From positions 310,001 to 374,000 of the forward strand of contig NZ_JBDPLH010000003.1 of NCBI RefSeq assembly GCF_040187885.1: a stretch of DNA of 64,000 bases, written 5' to 3'. The notes beneath the pieces were generated by a model. The model had not been told where the DNA came from and ran no database searches. It saw only the letters and a program-made list of their open reading frames with translations. Shown here piece after piece: positions 22,357-30,859 of the stretch; position 1 is the first letter of the stretch, and the number at the start of each line of letters is the position of its first letter. This stretch comes from Roseateles_E cavernae. Its GTDB lineage: Bacteria > Pseudomonadota > Gammaproteobacteria > Burkholderiales > Burkholderiaceae_C. Both the position numbers and the translations under genes were made by a program.

Positions 22357-24951
22357 ATGACGAGACGCTGCCCCCACGAAATGTCGGCGCTGGTGCTGGC
22401 CCTGCTGCTGAGCAGCGGCGCCAGCCTGGCCCAGACGCCACCGCCCAATGCAGTCCCTGCTGCCGCTGCCGCCGCCAAGCCCTTCGACGAGGTCGTCAAG
22501 GGCGCCAGCCAGGACGCGGGCCTGTTCCCGATCTGGCGCAAGGACGACAAGGTCTGGATCGAGGTGCCCAAGGCGGCGCTGAACAAGCCCTTTCTGTTCA
22601 GCGTCAATTTTTCCAACTCGGTCGGCGAGCGCGGTCTCTACGCCAGCCAGATGGGCCCGGCCTGGCTGGCCGAGTTCCGCCTGGTCGGCAAGCAGCTGCA
22701 GCTGATCGCGCTGAACACCCAGTTTCGCGCGGTCGCCGACCAGGGTTCGCGCCGCGCCATCGAGCAGGCCTTCTCGCCCAGCCTGCTGGGCTCGGGCGCA
22801 CTGGTCAGTGCCGAGCATCCGCAGCGCCAGTCGGTGCTGATCGATGCGGGCTTCCTGCTGTCCGACATTCCCGGCTACTCGACCAAGCTGGAGGCGGCCT
22901 ACCGCCTGCCGTTCACGCTGGACCGTGCCAATTCCTTCATCGAGGCCGCGCGCGCCGATGCCGGTCTGTCCACGCTGAGTGCCCGCCTGCATTTCGCGAC
23001 GCCGCGCATCCCGGCGCCACCGCTGCAGCCCGGCCCAGCCCCGACGCCGCCGCAGGCCACGCCCGATCCGCGCAGCTTCTTCGTCAGCTATGTCTACAGC
23101 TTTGCGGCCCTGCCCGAGCAGCCGATGGCGCCGCGCCTGGCCGATCCGCGCCTGGGCCACTTCAGCGACGCCTTCAGCGATCTGGGCGGCGATCTGAAGG
23201 CCAACCCTCGGGTCCACTACATCAAGCGCTGGCGGCTGGAGAAGCAGGACGAGGCGGCCGCGCTGTCCGAGCCGGTCGAGCCCATCACCTTCTGGCTGGA
23301 CAAGAACATCCCGCTGAAATACCGCCCGGTGGTGGCCGAGGCCATCCTGGAATGGAACAAGGCCTTCGAGAAGATCGGCTTCAGGAATGCGCTGGTGGTC
23401 AAGCAGCAGCCCGATGATGCCGATTGGGACAATATGGACGCCGGCCATGCCTCGGTGCGCTGGTTTGTCGGCGCCGACATCGGTTTCAATATCGGCCCCA
23501 GCCGCAGCGATCCGCGCAGCGGCGAGATCCTCGACGCCGATATCGGCCTCAGCGATGCCTTCGGTCGCGGCGCGCGGCGCCAGATCGTCGACGACATCGG
23601 CCGCCACGGCCACCAGCATGCCGACGGCTCGGTCTGCATGGACGGCGAGTTCAGCGCCGCCGAGGCCGAGTTCGCGCTGGACCTGCTGGAAGCGCGCGAG
23701 GAGTTCGCGCCCGACAGCCCCGAGGTCGAGGCCTTTGTGCGCAGCACCATCAAGGGCACGATGATGCACGAGGTCGGCCACACCCTCGGGCTCAAGCACA
23801 ACTTCAAGGCTTCCACCGGCATCAGCGCCGCGCAGCTGCAGGACAAGGCCTTCACCGAGGCCCACAGCATCTCCAACTCGGTGATGGAGTATGTGGCGCT
23901 CAATATCGCGCTGAAGGGCGAACCCCAGGCCGGCTTCCACCGCTCGACCCTGGGGCCTTACGACTACTGGGCCATCGAGTACGCCTACAAGCCGCTGCCC
24001 AAGGAGGGCGAGGCGGCCGAGCTGGCGCGTATTGCCGCGCGCAGCACCGAGCCGGCGCTGGCCTATGGCGACGATGTCGATGCCGGCACCGGCGGTCTCT
24101 ACGACGGCATGGACCCCGGCGCCAATCGCTTCGACCTCAGCAACGACCCGCTGGCCTATTACAAGAAGCGCCTGAAGCTCTCGCAGGAACTCTGGGCCCG
24201 CGTGCAGGACCGCCAGCCCCAGCCCGGCGACGATCCGCTGCGCGCGCGCCGCTCGGTGCTGGCCGGCCTGACCCAACTGGCCACCGTGGCCGAGCTCAGC
24301 GCCAAGTACGTCGGCGGCATGACGGCGCTGCGCGACCTGCCCGGCAGCACCGGCCGGCCGAGCTTCGCGCCGGTCGATCCGGCCAAGCAGCGCGAGGCCT
24401 TGCAGTTTCTGGCCAGCGGCATCTTCAGTGCCGACAGCTTCCGCTTCCGGCCCGAGTTCCTGTCCAGCCTGGGCCTGGACTACAACGAACGCGATCTGCG
24501 CGGCCTGCCGCTGAGCATCCCGGCCTCGGTCGCGCGGGTGCAGCTGGGGGCGCTGGACCGCCTGATGGGTGCGCCGACGGCGCAGCGCCTGCTCGATCTG
24601 CCGGCCTATGTGGCCGTCGAGCAGCGCCGCGGCCTGATCTCGCTCAGCGAGGTCTATGCGAGCTTGCAGGGCTCGATCTGGAGCGAGCTGAAAAGCGGCG
24701 CCGAGATCGACCGGCTGCGCCGCAATCTGCAGCGCGAGCATCTGAAGCGGGTGCAGACCCTGCTGACGCGCGGCTCGACCAGCCTGCCGCCCGACGCGCT
24801 GAGCCTGCTGCGCCATCACGCCACCCGGCTGCAGGCCCAGCTGCGCCAGGCCGCAGGCCGCGGCGGCCTGTCGGTCGAGAGCCGCGCCCATCTGGCCGAG
24901 AGCCTGAGCCTGCTGACGCAGGCGCTGCGCGCGACGATGACGCGGGCCTGA
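22357..24951 (+). CDS. Zinc-dependent metalloprotease, secreted form (paralogue)
   Basis: 864 residues from the ATG at 22357 (ATG 22381 is an alternative, giving MSALVLALLLSSGASLAQ as a clean signal peptide). It has no lipobox Cys, unlike its upstream paralogue. The two share most blocks, for example LFPIWRKDDKVWIE, FSPSLLGSG and SEVYA.LQGS.WSELKSG. The zinc site HEVGHTLGLKHN begins at about residue 471. The insert just before the helix EFALDLLEARE differs: here GRHGHQHADGSVCMDGEF, in the paralogue a longer Gln-rich loop. This points to tandem duplication followed by specialisation of location and perhaps substrate. Confidence 0.9.
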   Translation: MTRRCPHEMSALVLALLLSSGASLAQTPPPNAVPAAAAAAKPFDEVVKGASQDAGLFPIWRKDDKVWIEVPKAALNKPFLFSVNFSNSVGERGLYASQMGPAWLAEFRLVGKQLQLIALNTQFRAVADQGSRRAIEQAFSPSLLGSGALVSAEHPQRQSVLIDAGFLLSDIPGYSTKLEAAYRLPFTLDRANSFIEAARADAGLSTLSARLHFATPRIPAPPLQPGPAPTPPQATPDPRSFFVSYVYSFAALPEQPMAPRLADPRLGHFSDAFSDLGGDLKANPRVHYIKRWRLEKQDEAAALSEPVEPITFWLDKNIPLKYRPVVAEAILEWNKAFEKIGFRNALVVKQQPDDADWDNMDAGHASVRWFVGADIGFNIGPSRSDPRSGEILDADIGLSDAFGRGARRQIVDDIGRHGHQHADGSVCMDGEFSAAEAEFALDLLEAREEFAPDSPEVEAFVRSTIKGTMMHEVGHTLGLKHNFKASTGISAAQLQDKAFTEAHSISNSVMEYVALNIALKGEPQAGFHRSTLGPYDYWAIEYAYKPLPKEGEAAELARIAARSTEPALAYGDDVDAGTGGLYDGMDPGANRFDLSNDPLAYYKKRLKLSQELWARVQDRQPQPGDDPLRARRSVLAGLTQLATVAELSAKYVGGMTALRDLPGSTGRPSFAPVDPAKQREALQFLASGIFSADSFRFRPEFLSSLGLDYNERDLRGLPLSIPASVARVQLGALDRLMGAPTAQRLLDLPAYVAVEQRRGLISLSEVYASLQGSIWSELKSGAEIDRLRRNLQREHLKRVQTLLTRGSTSLPPDALSLLRHHATRLQAQLRQAAGRGGLSVESRAHLAESLSLLTQALRATMTRA

Positions 24952-24963
24952 GCCCGGCCGCGT

Positions 24964-24980
24964 CTTCAGGCGGTCTTCAG
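24964..24980 (+). promoter_or_regulatory. Direct-repeat operator of QseB/PmrA type (CTTCAG-N5-CTTCAG)
   Basis: Two identical hexamers CTTCAG (24964-24969 and 24975-24980) are spaced by 5 bp, the 11-bp periodicity used by PmrA/QseB-class OmpR-family regulators. The site is 26 bp before the response-regulator ATG. A TCCAAT hexamer at 24991-24996 could be the -10, which would put the repeats over the -35 region, as in activated promoters. Autoregulation is inference. Confidence 0.55.
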
Positions 24981-25006
24981 GCGGCCATGCTCCAATCGCG
25001 GTGCTC

Positions 25007-25678
25007 ATGAACATCCTGCTGCTCGAAGACGATCTGGACCTGGGGGACGCGGTGCGCCTGGCTTTCGAGGCCGAGGGCTACCGCGTGGTCTGGGTGCGCC
25101 GCCTGGCCGACGCGATCGCGGCCCTGGGCGGTGCCCGGCCCGACCTGTTGGTGCTGGACCTGGGTCTGCCCGATGGTGACGGCCATGAGCTGCTGGCCTG
25201 GCTGAAGCAGGAGTCGGCGGCCGTGCCGGCCCTGATTCTGAGCGCGCGCGACGGCCTGGATGAGCGTCTGCGCGGCCTGGACGGCGGCGCCGACGACTAT
25301 CTCGTCAAGCCTTTTGCCTTGCAGGAGCTGCTGTCCCGGGTGCGGGCGCTGGCGCGGCGCAGCTATGGCCTGGAGAGCGGGCAGCTGAGCCTGCGCGGCC
25401 TGCTGCTGCACGAGGCCTCGATGCGGGCGACGGTCGATGGCCGGTTGCTGGAGCTCTCGCCCAGCGAGTTCCGTCTGCTGGCGGCCCTGCTGAAGCGCGC
25501 CGACCGGGTGCTGACCCGGCGCTTCCTGGAAGATCAGGTGTTGGCCGGCAGCGCGGCCGAGAGCAATGTGCTGGATGTGCACATCTCCAGCTTGCGCCGC
25601 AAGATTGGCGAGGGCTATATCCGCACGATACGGGGCCTGGGCTATGTGATGGACCGCCAGCCCGTCACCACCCGATGA
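25007..25678 (+). CDS. OmpR-family response regulator (QseB/PmrA type)
   Basis: 223 residues from the ATG at 25007. The receiver domain has the acidic pair LLLEDD, phospho-acceptor Asp51 in LVLDLGLPDGDG, and the conserved Lys in YLVKPF. The C-terminal winged helix has LLEASMRATV..., LSPSEFRLLAALL and SNVLDVHISSLRRKIG followed by IRTIRGLGYVM. It overlaps the sensor kinase gene by 4 nt. No Shine-Dalgarno is visible. The regulated genes may include the adjacent metalloproteases, though this is only positional inference. Confidence 0.93.
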   Translation: MNILLLEDDLDLGDAVRLAFEAEGYRVVWVRRLADAIAALGGARPDLLVLDLGLPDGDGHELLAWLKQESAAVPALILSARDGLDERLRGLDGGADDYLVKPFALQELLSRVRALARRSYGLESGQLSLRGLLLHEASMRATVDGRLLELSPSEFRLLAALLKRADRVLTRRFLEDQVLAGSAAESNVLDVHISSLRRKIGEGYIRTIRGLGYVMDRQPVTTR

Positions 25679-27072
25679 GGGGCTGGTGGCGCCGGCTGGT
25701 CGAGCCCTCGGTGCTGCGTGGCCTGCTGCTGGCGCAGATCGCGCTGGTCAGCCTGGTCTGGCTGGGCCTGGTGCTGCTGGTGGTCAGGGAGAGCCAGCAG
25801 GAGACGGCGCTGCGCCAGTCGGTGCCGGCGATGGAGGCCCTGGTGGCCACGGCCGAGGCCTTGGTCGACCAGCCCGAGGCCTTGCACCGGGTGCTGGGCA
25901 AGGTCGATGAATGGAACCGCCTGGGCGGCGGCGCGCTGGATGACCCGATGCTGCGCACCGGCATGCTGGTCTGGCGCGGCGCGGCCCGGGTCTTCGCCAC
26001 CGACGGCCTGCCTCCCTCGCTGTATCAGCGCCATCCCGAGGGACTCAAGGAGATCGAGATGGTCGATGGCCGCTGGCAGGTGCTGACTGTGCACTCCGGC
26101 AGCGGCAGCGATGTCGCGGTCAGCTTCATCTACCCCCAGGGCATCATGGCCGTGATGGTGGCGCTGAATAGCCGCGGCTATCTGCTGCTGCCGCTGATCG
26201 TCAGCCTGCCGCTGCTGGTGCTGCCGGCCTGGCTGTCGGTGCGCTGGGCGCTGCGGCCCTGGCGCCGGCTCAGCGCCGAGGTGGCGCGGCGCGATGAGCA
26301 GGAGCTGTCGCCGATCACGCTGCCGGCGCGCGAGCGCGAGCTGCGGCCGCTGCTGGAGGCTATCAACCGGCTGCTGGGCCGCCTGCGCGGCGCGCGCACG
26401 CGCGAGCGTCAGTTCGTCGCCGATGCCGCCCATGAGCTGCGCACGCCGCTCAGCGCGATGAGTCTGTATGCCGAGTCGATGCAGCGCCTGGCGCTGCCGC
26501 CGCCGGCCGCGCCGCTGCTGGACGGCATGCTGCGCAGCAGCGCCCGTGCCACGCGCCTGATCAACCAGTTGCTGACCCTGACGCGCAGCGAGGCCGAAGC
26601 CCAGGCGCCGGCTCGGCGCCTCGACTTGGCAGTCCTGGTCGGCGAGGTGCTGGCCGAGACGGCCATCCTGGCCGAGGGGCGGCGCGTGCAGCTGGACTGC
26701 GAGTTGCCGGAGTCGCTGTGGCTGGACGGCCAGGCTGAGGGCCTGGGCTCGCTGTTCGGCAATCTGATCGAGAACGCGATCAAGTACAGCCCTGAGGGTG
26801 GGCGCGTCAGCCTGCGCCTGTGGCGCGAGGGGGGCGAGATCTGCGCGCGCCTCAGCGATCAGGGGCCGGGCATTGCCCCGGCCTGGCGCGAGGCGGTGCT
26901 GCACCGCTTCGCGCGCCTGCCCGACCAGAGCCAGGCGGGCAGCGGTCTGGGGCTGGCCATCGTGGCCAGCGTGCTGCAGAGCCATGGCGGCCGGCTGACG
27001 CTGGACGATGCGCCGGGCGGCGGCCTGCTGGTGCGGCTGTGGCTGCCGGCGGCGGATTCCGCCCGCGCCTGA
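25675..27072 (+). CDS. Sensor histidine kinase (QseC/PmrB type)
   Basis: 465 residues. Two transmembrane segments (about 17-37 and 168-190) flank a periplasmic domain of about 125 residues with the 2CSK-like start LVVRESQQETALRQSVPAME. A HAMP-like linker follows. The HisKA box FVADAAHELRTPLSAM has phospho-acceptor His253. The ATPase boxes are NLIENAIKYSPEGG (N), DQGPGI (G1) and GSGLGLAIV (G2). All catalytic elements are intact. The signal is unknown. It is partnered with the overlapping response regulator. Confidence 0.93.
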   Translation: MRGWWRRLVEPSVLRGLLLAQIALVSLVWLGLVLLVVRESQQETALRQSVPAMEALVATAEALVDQPEALHRVLGKVDEWNRLGGGALDDPMLRTGMLVWRGAARVFATDGLPPSLYQRHPEGLKEIEMVDGRWQVLTVHSGSGSDVAVSFIYPQGIMAVMVALNSRGYLLLPLIVSLPLLVLPAWLSVRWALRPWRRLSAEVARRDEQELSPITLPARERELRPLLEAINRLLGRLRGARTRERQFVADAAHELRTPLSAMSLYAESMQRLALPPPAAPLLDGMLRSSARATRLINQLLTLTRSEAEAQAPARRLDLAVLVGEVLAETAILAEGRRVQLDCELPESLWLDGQAEGLGSLFGNLIENAIKYSPEGGRVSLRLWREGGEICARLSDQGPGIAPAWREAVLHRFARLPDQSQAGSGLGLAIVASVLQSHGGRLTLDDAPGGGLLVRLWLPAADSARA

Positions 27073-27077
27073 GCACC

Positions 27078-27133
27078 GCGCCGGGTTGCCGGCGCTTAGA
27101 CATGAGATCAGCGGCCAGCCCCGGGAGGGGCTG
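27078..27133 (+). terminator. Two tandem hairpins after the sensor kinase
   Basis: GCGCCGG-GTTG-CCGGCGC (27078-27095) and CAGCCCC-GGGA-GGGGCTG (27116-27133) are both perfect 7-bp stems with 4-nt loops. Neither is followed by a T-run, so intrinsic termination is doubtful, but together they mark the boundary before the dcw promoter. Confidence 0.4.
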
Positions 27134-27296
27134 GGCTCAGCATGCCGGCGTCGCCTGTTTCATCTTCATTTCAAGTTCATCCTCCACTTGCAGTGCCCTA
27201 TGCAAGTCCTTCTTTTTGAACGAATTTTGCCTGGCCGAAAGCTCGAACAACAGAATGTAAGTGCTTGATTTCATTGGGAAAACATCGAGTTTCACC

Positions 27297-27325
27297 TTGA
27301 CCGATGGCGACTCGGTGAGTAAAGT
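27297..27325 (+). promoter_or_regulatory. Promoter of the mraZ/dcw cluster
   Basis: TTGACC (27297-27302; 5 of 6) and TAAAGT (27320-27325; 4 of 6) are spaced by exactly 17 bp, predicting a start near 27332. The surrounding 27140-27350 is markedly more AT-rich than the flanking genes, as expected for a major promoter region. Confidence 0.6.
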
Positions 27326-27362
27326 GGTGAAAAGTGCAATTTAGTGGGTCGCTGTGGCGAAT
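27323..27362 (+). promoter_or_regulatory. MraZ-type operator: four AGTGG-like repeats at 10-bp spacing
   Basis: AGTGG (27323), AGTGC (27333), AGTGG (27343) and TGTGG (27353) recur every 10 bp, overlapping the -10 hexamer, the predicted start site and the first codon of mraZ. Direct repeats containing TGGG-like cores with 5-bp spacers just downstream of the promoter are the known MraZ binding pattern. Autorepression of the cluster is inferred. Confidence 0.6.
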
Positions 27363-27794
27363 TTTGTGTTTCAAGGGGCGAGCGCCTTGGCAATGGATGC
27401 CAAGGGGCGTTTGGCCGTCCCGACACGCCACCGCGAGGTCCTGCAGGCGCTGTGCGCCGGCCAGCTGACCGTCACCAAGCATCCGGAAGGTTGTCTGATG
27501 GTGTTCCCGCGCCCGGCCTGGGAAAACTTCCGCGACCGCATCGCGGCGCTGCCGATGTCGGCCTCGGGCTGGAAGCGCGTGTTCCTCGGCAATGCCCAGG
27601 ATGTCGAGATCGATGGCGCGGCCCGCGTGCTGATCTCGCCGGAGCTGCGCGCGGCCGCCGGCCTGCAGAAAGACGTGATGCTGCTGGGCATGGGCAGCCA
27701 TTTTGAACTCTGGGATGCCCAGGCCTATGCGGCCCATGAGGCGCAGGTGATGCAGTCCGAACTGCCGGACGCCCTCAAGGACTTCAGCTTCTAA
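27354..27794 (+). CDS. mraZ: Transcriptional regulator MraZ
   Basis: 146 residues from the GTG at 27354. An in-frame GTG at 27366 would give the more usual FQGASALAMDAKGR-type start, and neither has a Shine-Dalgarno sequence. MraZ proteins contain two SpoVT/AbrB-like halves, each with a DxxGR motif; the first is DAKGRLAVP and the second is the degenerate DGAARVLISPEL. MraZ forms an oligomeric ring that binds its own promoter region and tunes expression of the division/cell-wall cluster. The stop overlaps the rsmH start as TAATG. Confidence 0.93.
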   Translation: MANFVFQGASALAMDAKGRLAVPTRHREVLQALCAGQLTVTKHPEGCLMVFPRPAWENFRDRIAALPMSASGWKRVFLGNAQDVEIDGAARVLISPELRAAAGLQKDVMLLGMGSHFELWDAQAYAAHEAQVMQSELPDALKDFSF

Positions 27795-28780
27795 TGGACA
27801 CCGCCACCCCCGAGTTCTCCCACACCACGGTGCTGCTGCACGAGACCGTCGATGCGGTGCTGACCGCGCCCGATGGCATCTATGTCGACGGCACCTATGG
27901 CCGCGGCGGCCACTCGCGCCTGCTGCTGTCCAGGCTTGGGGAGGGCGGGCGGCTGATCGCGATCGATCGCGATCTCGAGGCCATTGCGGCCGCCACCTCG
28001 GGCGAGACGCGGGTCGATGACCCGCGTTTTTCCATCTGTCACTCGGCCTTTGCCGAAATGCGGGCGCAGCTCGCGGCGCTGGGCATCGAACAGGTGCAGG
28101 GCATTCTTTTGGATCTGGGGGTTTCCAGCCCGCAGATCGACAACCCCGAGCGCGGTTTCAGCTTCCGCTTCAGCGGACCGCTGGACATGCGCATGGACAC
28201 CACCCGCGGCGAAAGTGCCGCGGATTTCCTGGCCCGCGCCGATGAGCGCCAGATTGCGGAGGTCATACGCAACTATGGGGAAGAACGGTTTGCTTCACAG
28301 ATTGCAAAGGCGCTTGTTGCTCGCCGGGAAAGCGGGAGTGCTGTTCGAAGCACCGACGAGCTTTCCAAGGTCGTGGCTGGCGCGGTCAAAACCCGCGAGC
28401 CGGGCCAGGACCCTGCAACGCGCACATTTCAAGCGCTTCGGATTCACGTCAACGCCGAGCTTGAAGAGCTCGAGCAAGGGCTGAATGCGGCGCTGCGCCT
28501 GCTGGCCCCCGGTGGCCGGCTGGCGGTGATCAGCTTCCATTCGCTGGAAGACCGCATCGTCAAGAATTTCATCACGGCGCACAGCAAGGAAGTGTTCGAC
28601 CGCCGCGCGCCCTTTGCCGAGCCGCAGGCGCTGGCGCTGGCGGCGCTGGGGCGCATCAAGCCCAGCGAGACCGAGGTGCGCGCCAACCCGCGTTCGCGCT
28701 CGGCCATCCTGCGCGTGGCCGAACGCACCGAGGCGCCGCTGCCCGCCGAGCACCACCGCCACAAGGGCGGCAAGCGATGA
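27794..28780 (+). CDS. rsmH: 16S rRNA (cytosine1402-N4)-methyltransferase
   Basis: 328 residues. Motif I is VDGTYGRGGHSRLLL, and IDRDLEAI follows. GILLDLGVSSPQIDNPERGFSF is the diagnostic RsmH/MraW block (quoted here only as family recognition of DLGVSSPQ and RGFSF). The C-terminal FHSLEDRIVKNF is also conserved. It methylates 16S rRNA at C1402 using SAM. A central patch (about 28255-28490, DERQIAEVIRNYGEERF to NAELEEL) uses clearly less GC-rich third positions than the rest of the gene. It overlaps ftsL by 4 nt. Confidence 0.95.
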   Translation: MDTATPEFSHTTVLLHETVDAVLTAPDGIYVDGTYGRGGHSRLLLSRLGEGGRLIAIDRDLEAIAAATSGETRVDDPRFSICHSAFAEMRAQLAALGIEQVQGILLDLGVSSPQIDNPERGFSFRFSGPLDMRMDTTRGESAADFLARADERQIAEVIRNYGEERFASQIAKALVARRESGSAVRSTDELSKVVAGAVKTREPGQDPATRTFQALRIHVNAELEELEQGLNAALRLLAPGGRLAVISFHSLEDRIVKNFITAHSKEVFDRRAPFAEPQALALAALGRIKPSETEVRANPRSRSAILRVAERTEAPLPAEHHRHKGGKR

Positions 28781-29067
28781 GCCGGCTGAACCTGCTGCTG
28801 CTCGTTGCCGTGCTGGTCAGCGGCATGCTGCTGGTGCGCAGCGCCTATGACTCGCGCCGCCTGTTCACCGCGCTGGACCGCTCGCAGGCCGAGGCCCGGC
28901 GCCTGGAGACCGACAGCCAGCGCCTGCAGGCCGAGCGCCACGCGCAGGCGACCAATCTGCGTGTCGAGCAGGTGGCCCGCGAGCGCCTGCGCATGCAGAC
29001 CATCACGCCGGCGCTGACCCAGGTGGTCGAGGGCGGCCGTGCTGCCGCCTCGGGGGTGCAGCGATGA
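28777..29067 (+). CDS. ftsL: Cell division protein FtsL
   Basis: 96 residues: one transmembrane helix (about residues 3-21, LNLLLLVAVLVSGMLLVRSA) then a periplasmic leucine-zipper-like coiled coil (LDRSQAEARRLETDSQRL). FtsL forms the FtsQLB subcomplex that activates FtsWI at the septum. The sequence is weakly conserved. Identification rests on size, topology and position between rsmH and ftsI, with 4-nt overlaps at both ends. Confidence 0.9.
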   Translation: MSRLNLLLLVAVLVSGMLLVRSAYDSRRLFTALDRSQAEARRLETDSQRLQAERHAQATNLRVEQVARERLRMQTITPALTQVVEGGRAAASGVQR

Positions 29068-30857
29068 GTTGGTGGCGCCCCGAAGCGGGCCGTGGCGCCG
29101 GCGCGCGCGCGCTCAATACCCGCAGCGTCAGCTATTCCAGCAGCCCGCTGCTGGCCTCGAAGACGCCGCCCTGGCGTTCGCGCTTTCTGGTCGCCCTGGT
29201 CGGGCTGGGCTTTGTCGGCCTGCTGGGCCGGGCCGTCTATGTGCAGTTCATCGCGGCCGACTTCTATCAGCGCCAGGGCGAGGCCCGCTATGCCCACACG
29301 ATGGAGCTGCCGGCCAGCCGCGGGCGCATCGTCGACCGCAAGGGCCAAGTGCTGGCCACCAGCGTCGCCGTGCCCTCGGTCTGGGCGATCCCCAAGGAGG
29401 TCGACGCCGACCCGGCCAAGCGCCGTGCGCTGGCCAAGATCCTCGGCATCAGTGCCAAGGAGCTGGAGAAGAAGCTTGACCCGACCACCCGCTTCGTCTG
29501 GCTCAAGCGCCAGGCCGATGACGACACCGCAGCCCAGATCAAGGCGCTGGCGTTGAAGGGCGTGTTCCAGGACCGCGAGTACAAGCGCAAGTATCCGGAA
29601 GGCGAGGCCGCCGCCCATGTGGTGGGCTTCACCAATATCGAGGAGCGCGGCCAGGAGGGCATCGAGCTGGCCTTCCAGAAGGACCTGCAGGGTCGCGACG
29701 GCTCGCGCTCGGTGGTGCGTGACCGGCTGGGTCGTGTTGTCGAGGACATCGGCGAGAGTCTGCCGGCCGTCAATGGCCGCGACATCGATCTGTCGGTCGA
29801 CTCCAAGGTGCAGTTTTTCGCCTACCAGCGGGTGCGCGATGCGGTGGCCGAGCACAAGGCCAAGGCCGGCTCGGTGGTGGTGCTGGATGTGCAGACCGGC
29901 GAGGTGCTGGCGCTGGCCAACTACCCCAGCTACAACCCGGGCGATCGCAAGAACCTCAGCGGCGCCCAGCTGCGCAACCGCGCGCTGACCGATATCTTCG
30001 AGCCCGGCTCGACGATGAAGCCCTTCATCGCCGCGCTGGCGCTGGAGAGCGGCCGGGTACGGCCCGACACCATCATCAATGTCGCACCGCGCAGCGTCAA
30101 TATCAGCGGCTGGTCGCCGACCGATGCCCATGTCTACGGCGATCTGACGGTGGCCGGCGTGATCCAGAAGTCCAGCAATATCGGCACAGTCAAGATGGCC
30201 ATGCAGATGCCGGCGCGCGAGATGCACGAGATGTTCACCGCCATCGGCCTGGGCCAGCGCCCGCAGCTGGCCTTCCCCGGCGCGGTGACCGGCAAGCTGC
30301 GGCCCTACAAGAGCTGGCGCCCGATCGAGCAGGCGACGATGAGCTATGGCTACGGCCTGTCGGCCTCGCTGTTCCAGCTGGCGCGCGCCTACACCGTGTT
30401 CGCGCGCGATGGCGAGGTGATGCCGGTCACGATGGTCAAACAGCCCGAGGGGGAGGTGGCCCACGGCATCAAGGTGTTCTCGCCCAAGACCGCGCAGCAG
30501 GTGCGCGAGATGCTGCAGCTGGCGGCCGCGCCCGGCGGCACCGCGCCGATGGCCCAGGTCAGCGGCTACAGCGTCGGTGGCAAGTCGGGCACCGCGCACA
30601 AGCAGGAAGGCAAGGGCTATACCAACAAGTACCGCTCCTGGTTTGTCGGCATCGCGCCGATCTCCAAGCCCCGTATCGTCGTCGCGGTGATGCTGGACGA
30701 GCCCAGCACCGGTGTCTATTTCGGCGGCCGTGTGGCCGGTCCGGTGTTCAGCCAGGTGGTGGCGCAAAGCCTGCGGCTGCTGAATGTGCCGCCCGACCTG
30801 GAGGTCAAACCGCAAATCATGGCCAAGCACGAACTGGCCGTGGACGAGAGTTTTTGA
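29064..30857 (+). CDS. ftsI: Septal peptidoglycan transpeptidase (PBP3)
   Basis: 597 residues. A short cytoplasmic tail and one transmembrane helix (about residues 37-57) lead to the non-catalytic pedestal domain (ELPASRGRIVDRKGQVLATS). The penicillin-binding transpeptidase domain has the SxxK motif in EPGSTMKPF with nucleophile Ser316 and Lys319, an SSN motif in IQKSSNIGT, and the KSGTA motif. It crosslinks septal peptidoglycan with FtsW, which is encoded further down the cluster. Confidence 0.96.
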   Translation: MSWWRPEAGRGAGARALNTRSVSYSSSPLLASKTPPWRSRFLVALVGLGFVGLLGRAVYVQFIAADFYQRQGEARYAHTMELPASRGRIVDRKGQVLATSVAVPSVWAIPKEVDADPAKRRALAKILGISAKELEKKLDPTTRFVWLKRQADDDTAAQIKALALKGVFQDREYKRKYPEGEAAAHVVGFTNIEERGQEGIELAFQKDLQGRDGSRSVVRDRLGRVVEDIGESLPAVNGRDIDLSVDSKVQFFAYQRVRDAVAEHKAKAGSVVVLDVQTGEVLALANYPSYNPGDRKNLSGAQLRNRALTDIFEPGSTMKPFIAALALESGRVRPDTIINVAPRSVNISGWSPTDAHVYGDLTVAGVIQKSSNIGTVKMAMQMPAREMHEMFTAIGLGQRPQLAFPGAVTGKLRPYKSWRPIEQATMSYGYGLSASLFQLARAYTVFARDGEVMPVTMVKQPEGEVAHGIKVFSPKTAQQVREMLQLAAAPGGTAPMAQVSGYSVGGKSGTAHKQEGKGYTNKYRSWFVGIAPISKPRIVVAVMLDEPSTGVYFGGRVAGPVFSQVVAQSLRLLNVPPDLEVKPQIMAKHELAVDESF

Positions 30858-30859
30858 TC

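Noticed and set aside
19443..25014. Very long open frames on the minus strand opposite the two metalloprotease genes (over 1000 codons each)
   Set aside because: They are antisense shadows caused by GC-rich third positions. Their products are low-complexity Arg/Gln/His/Gly-rich sequences with no motif, while the plus strand carries clear zinc-protease motifs and signal peptides.
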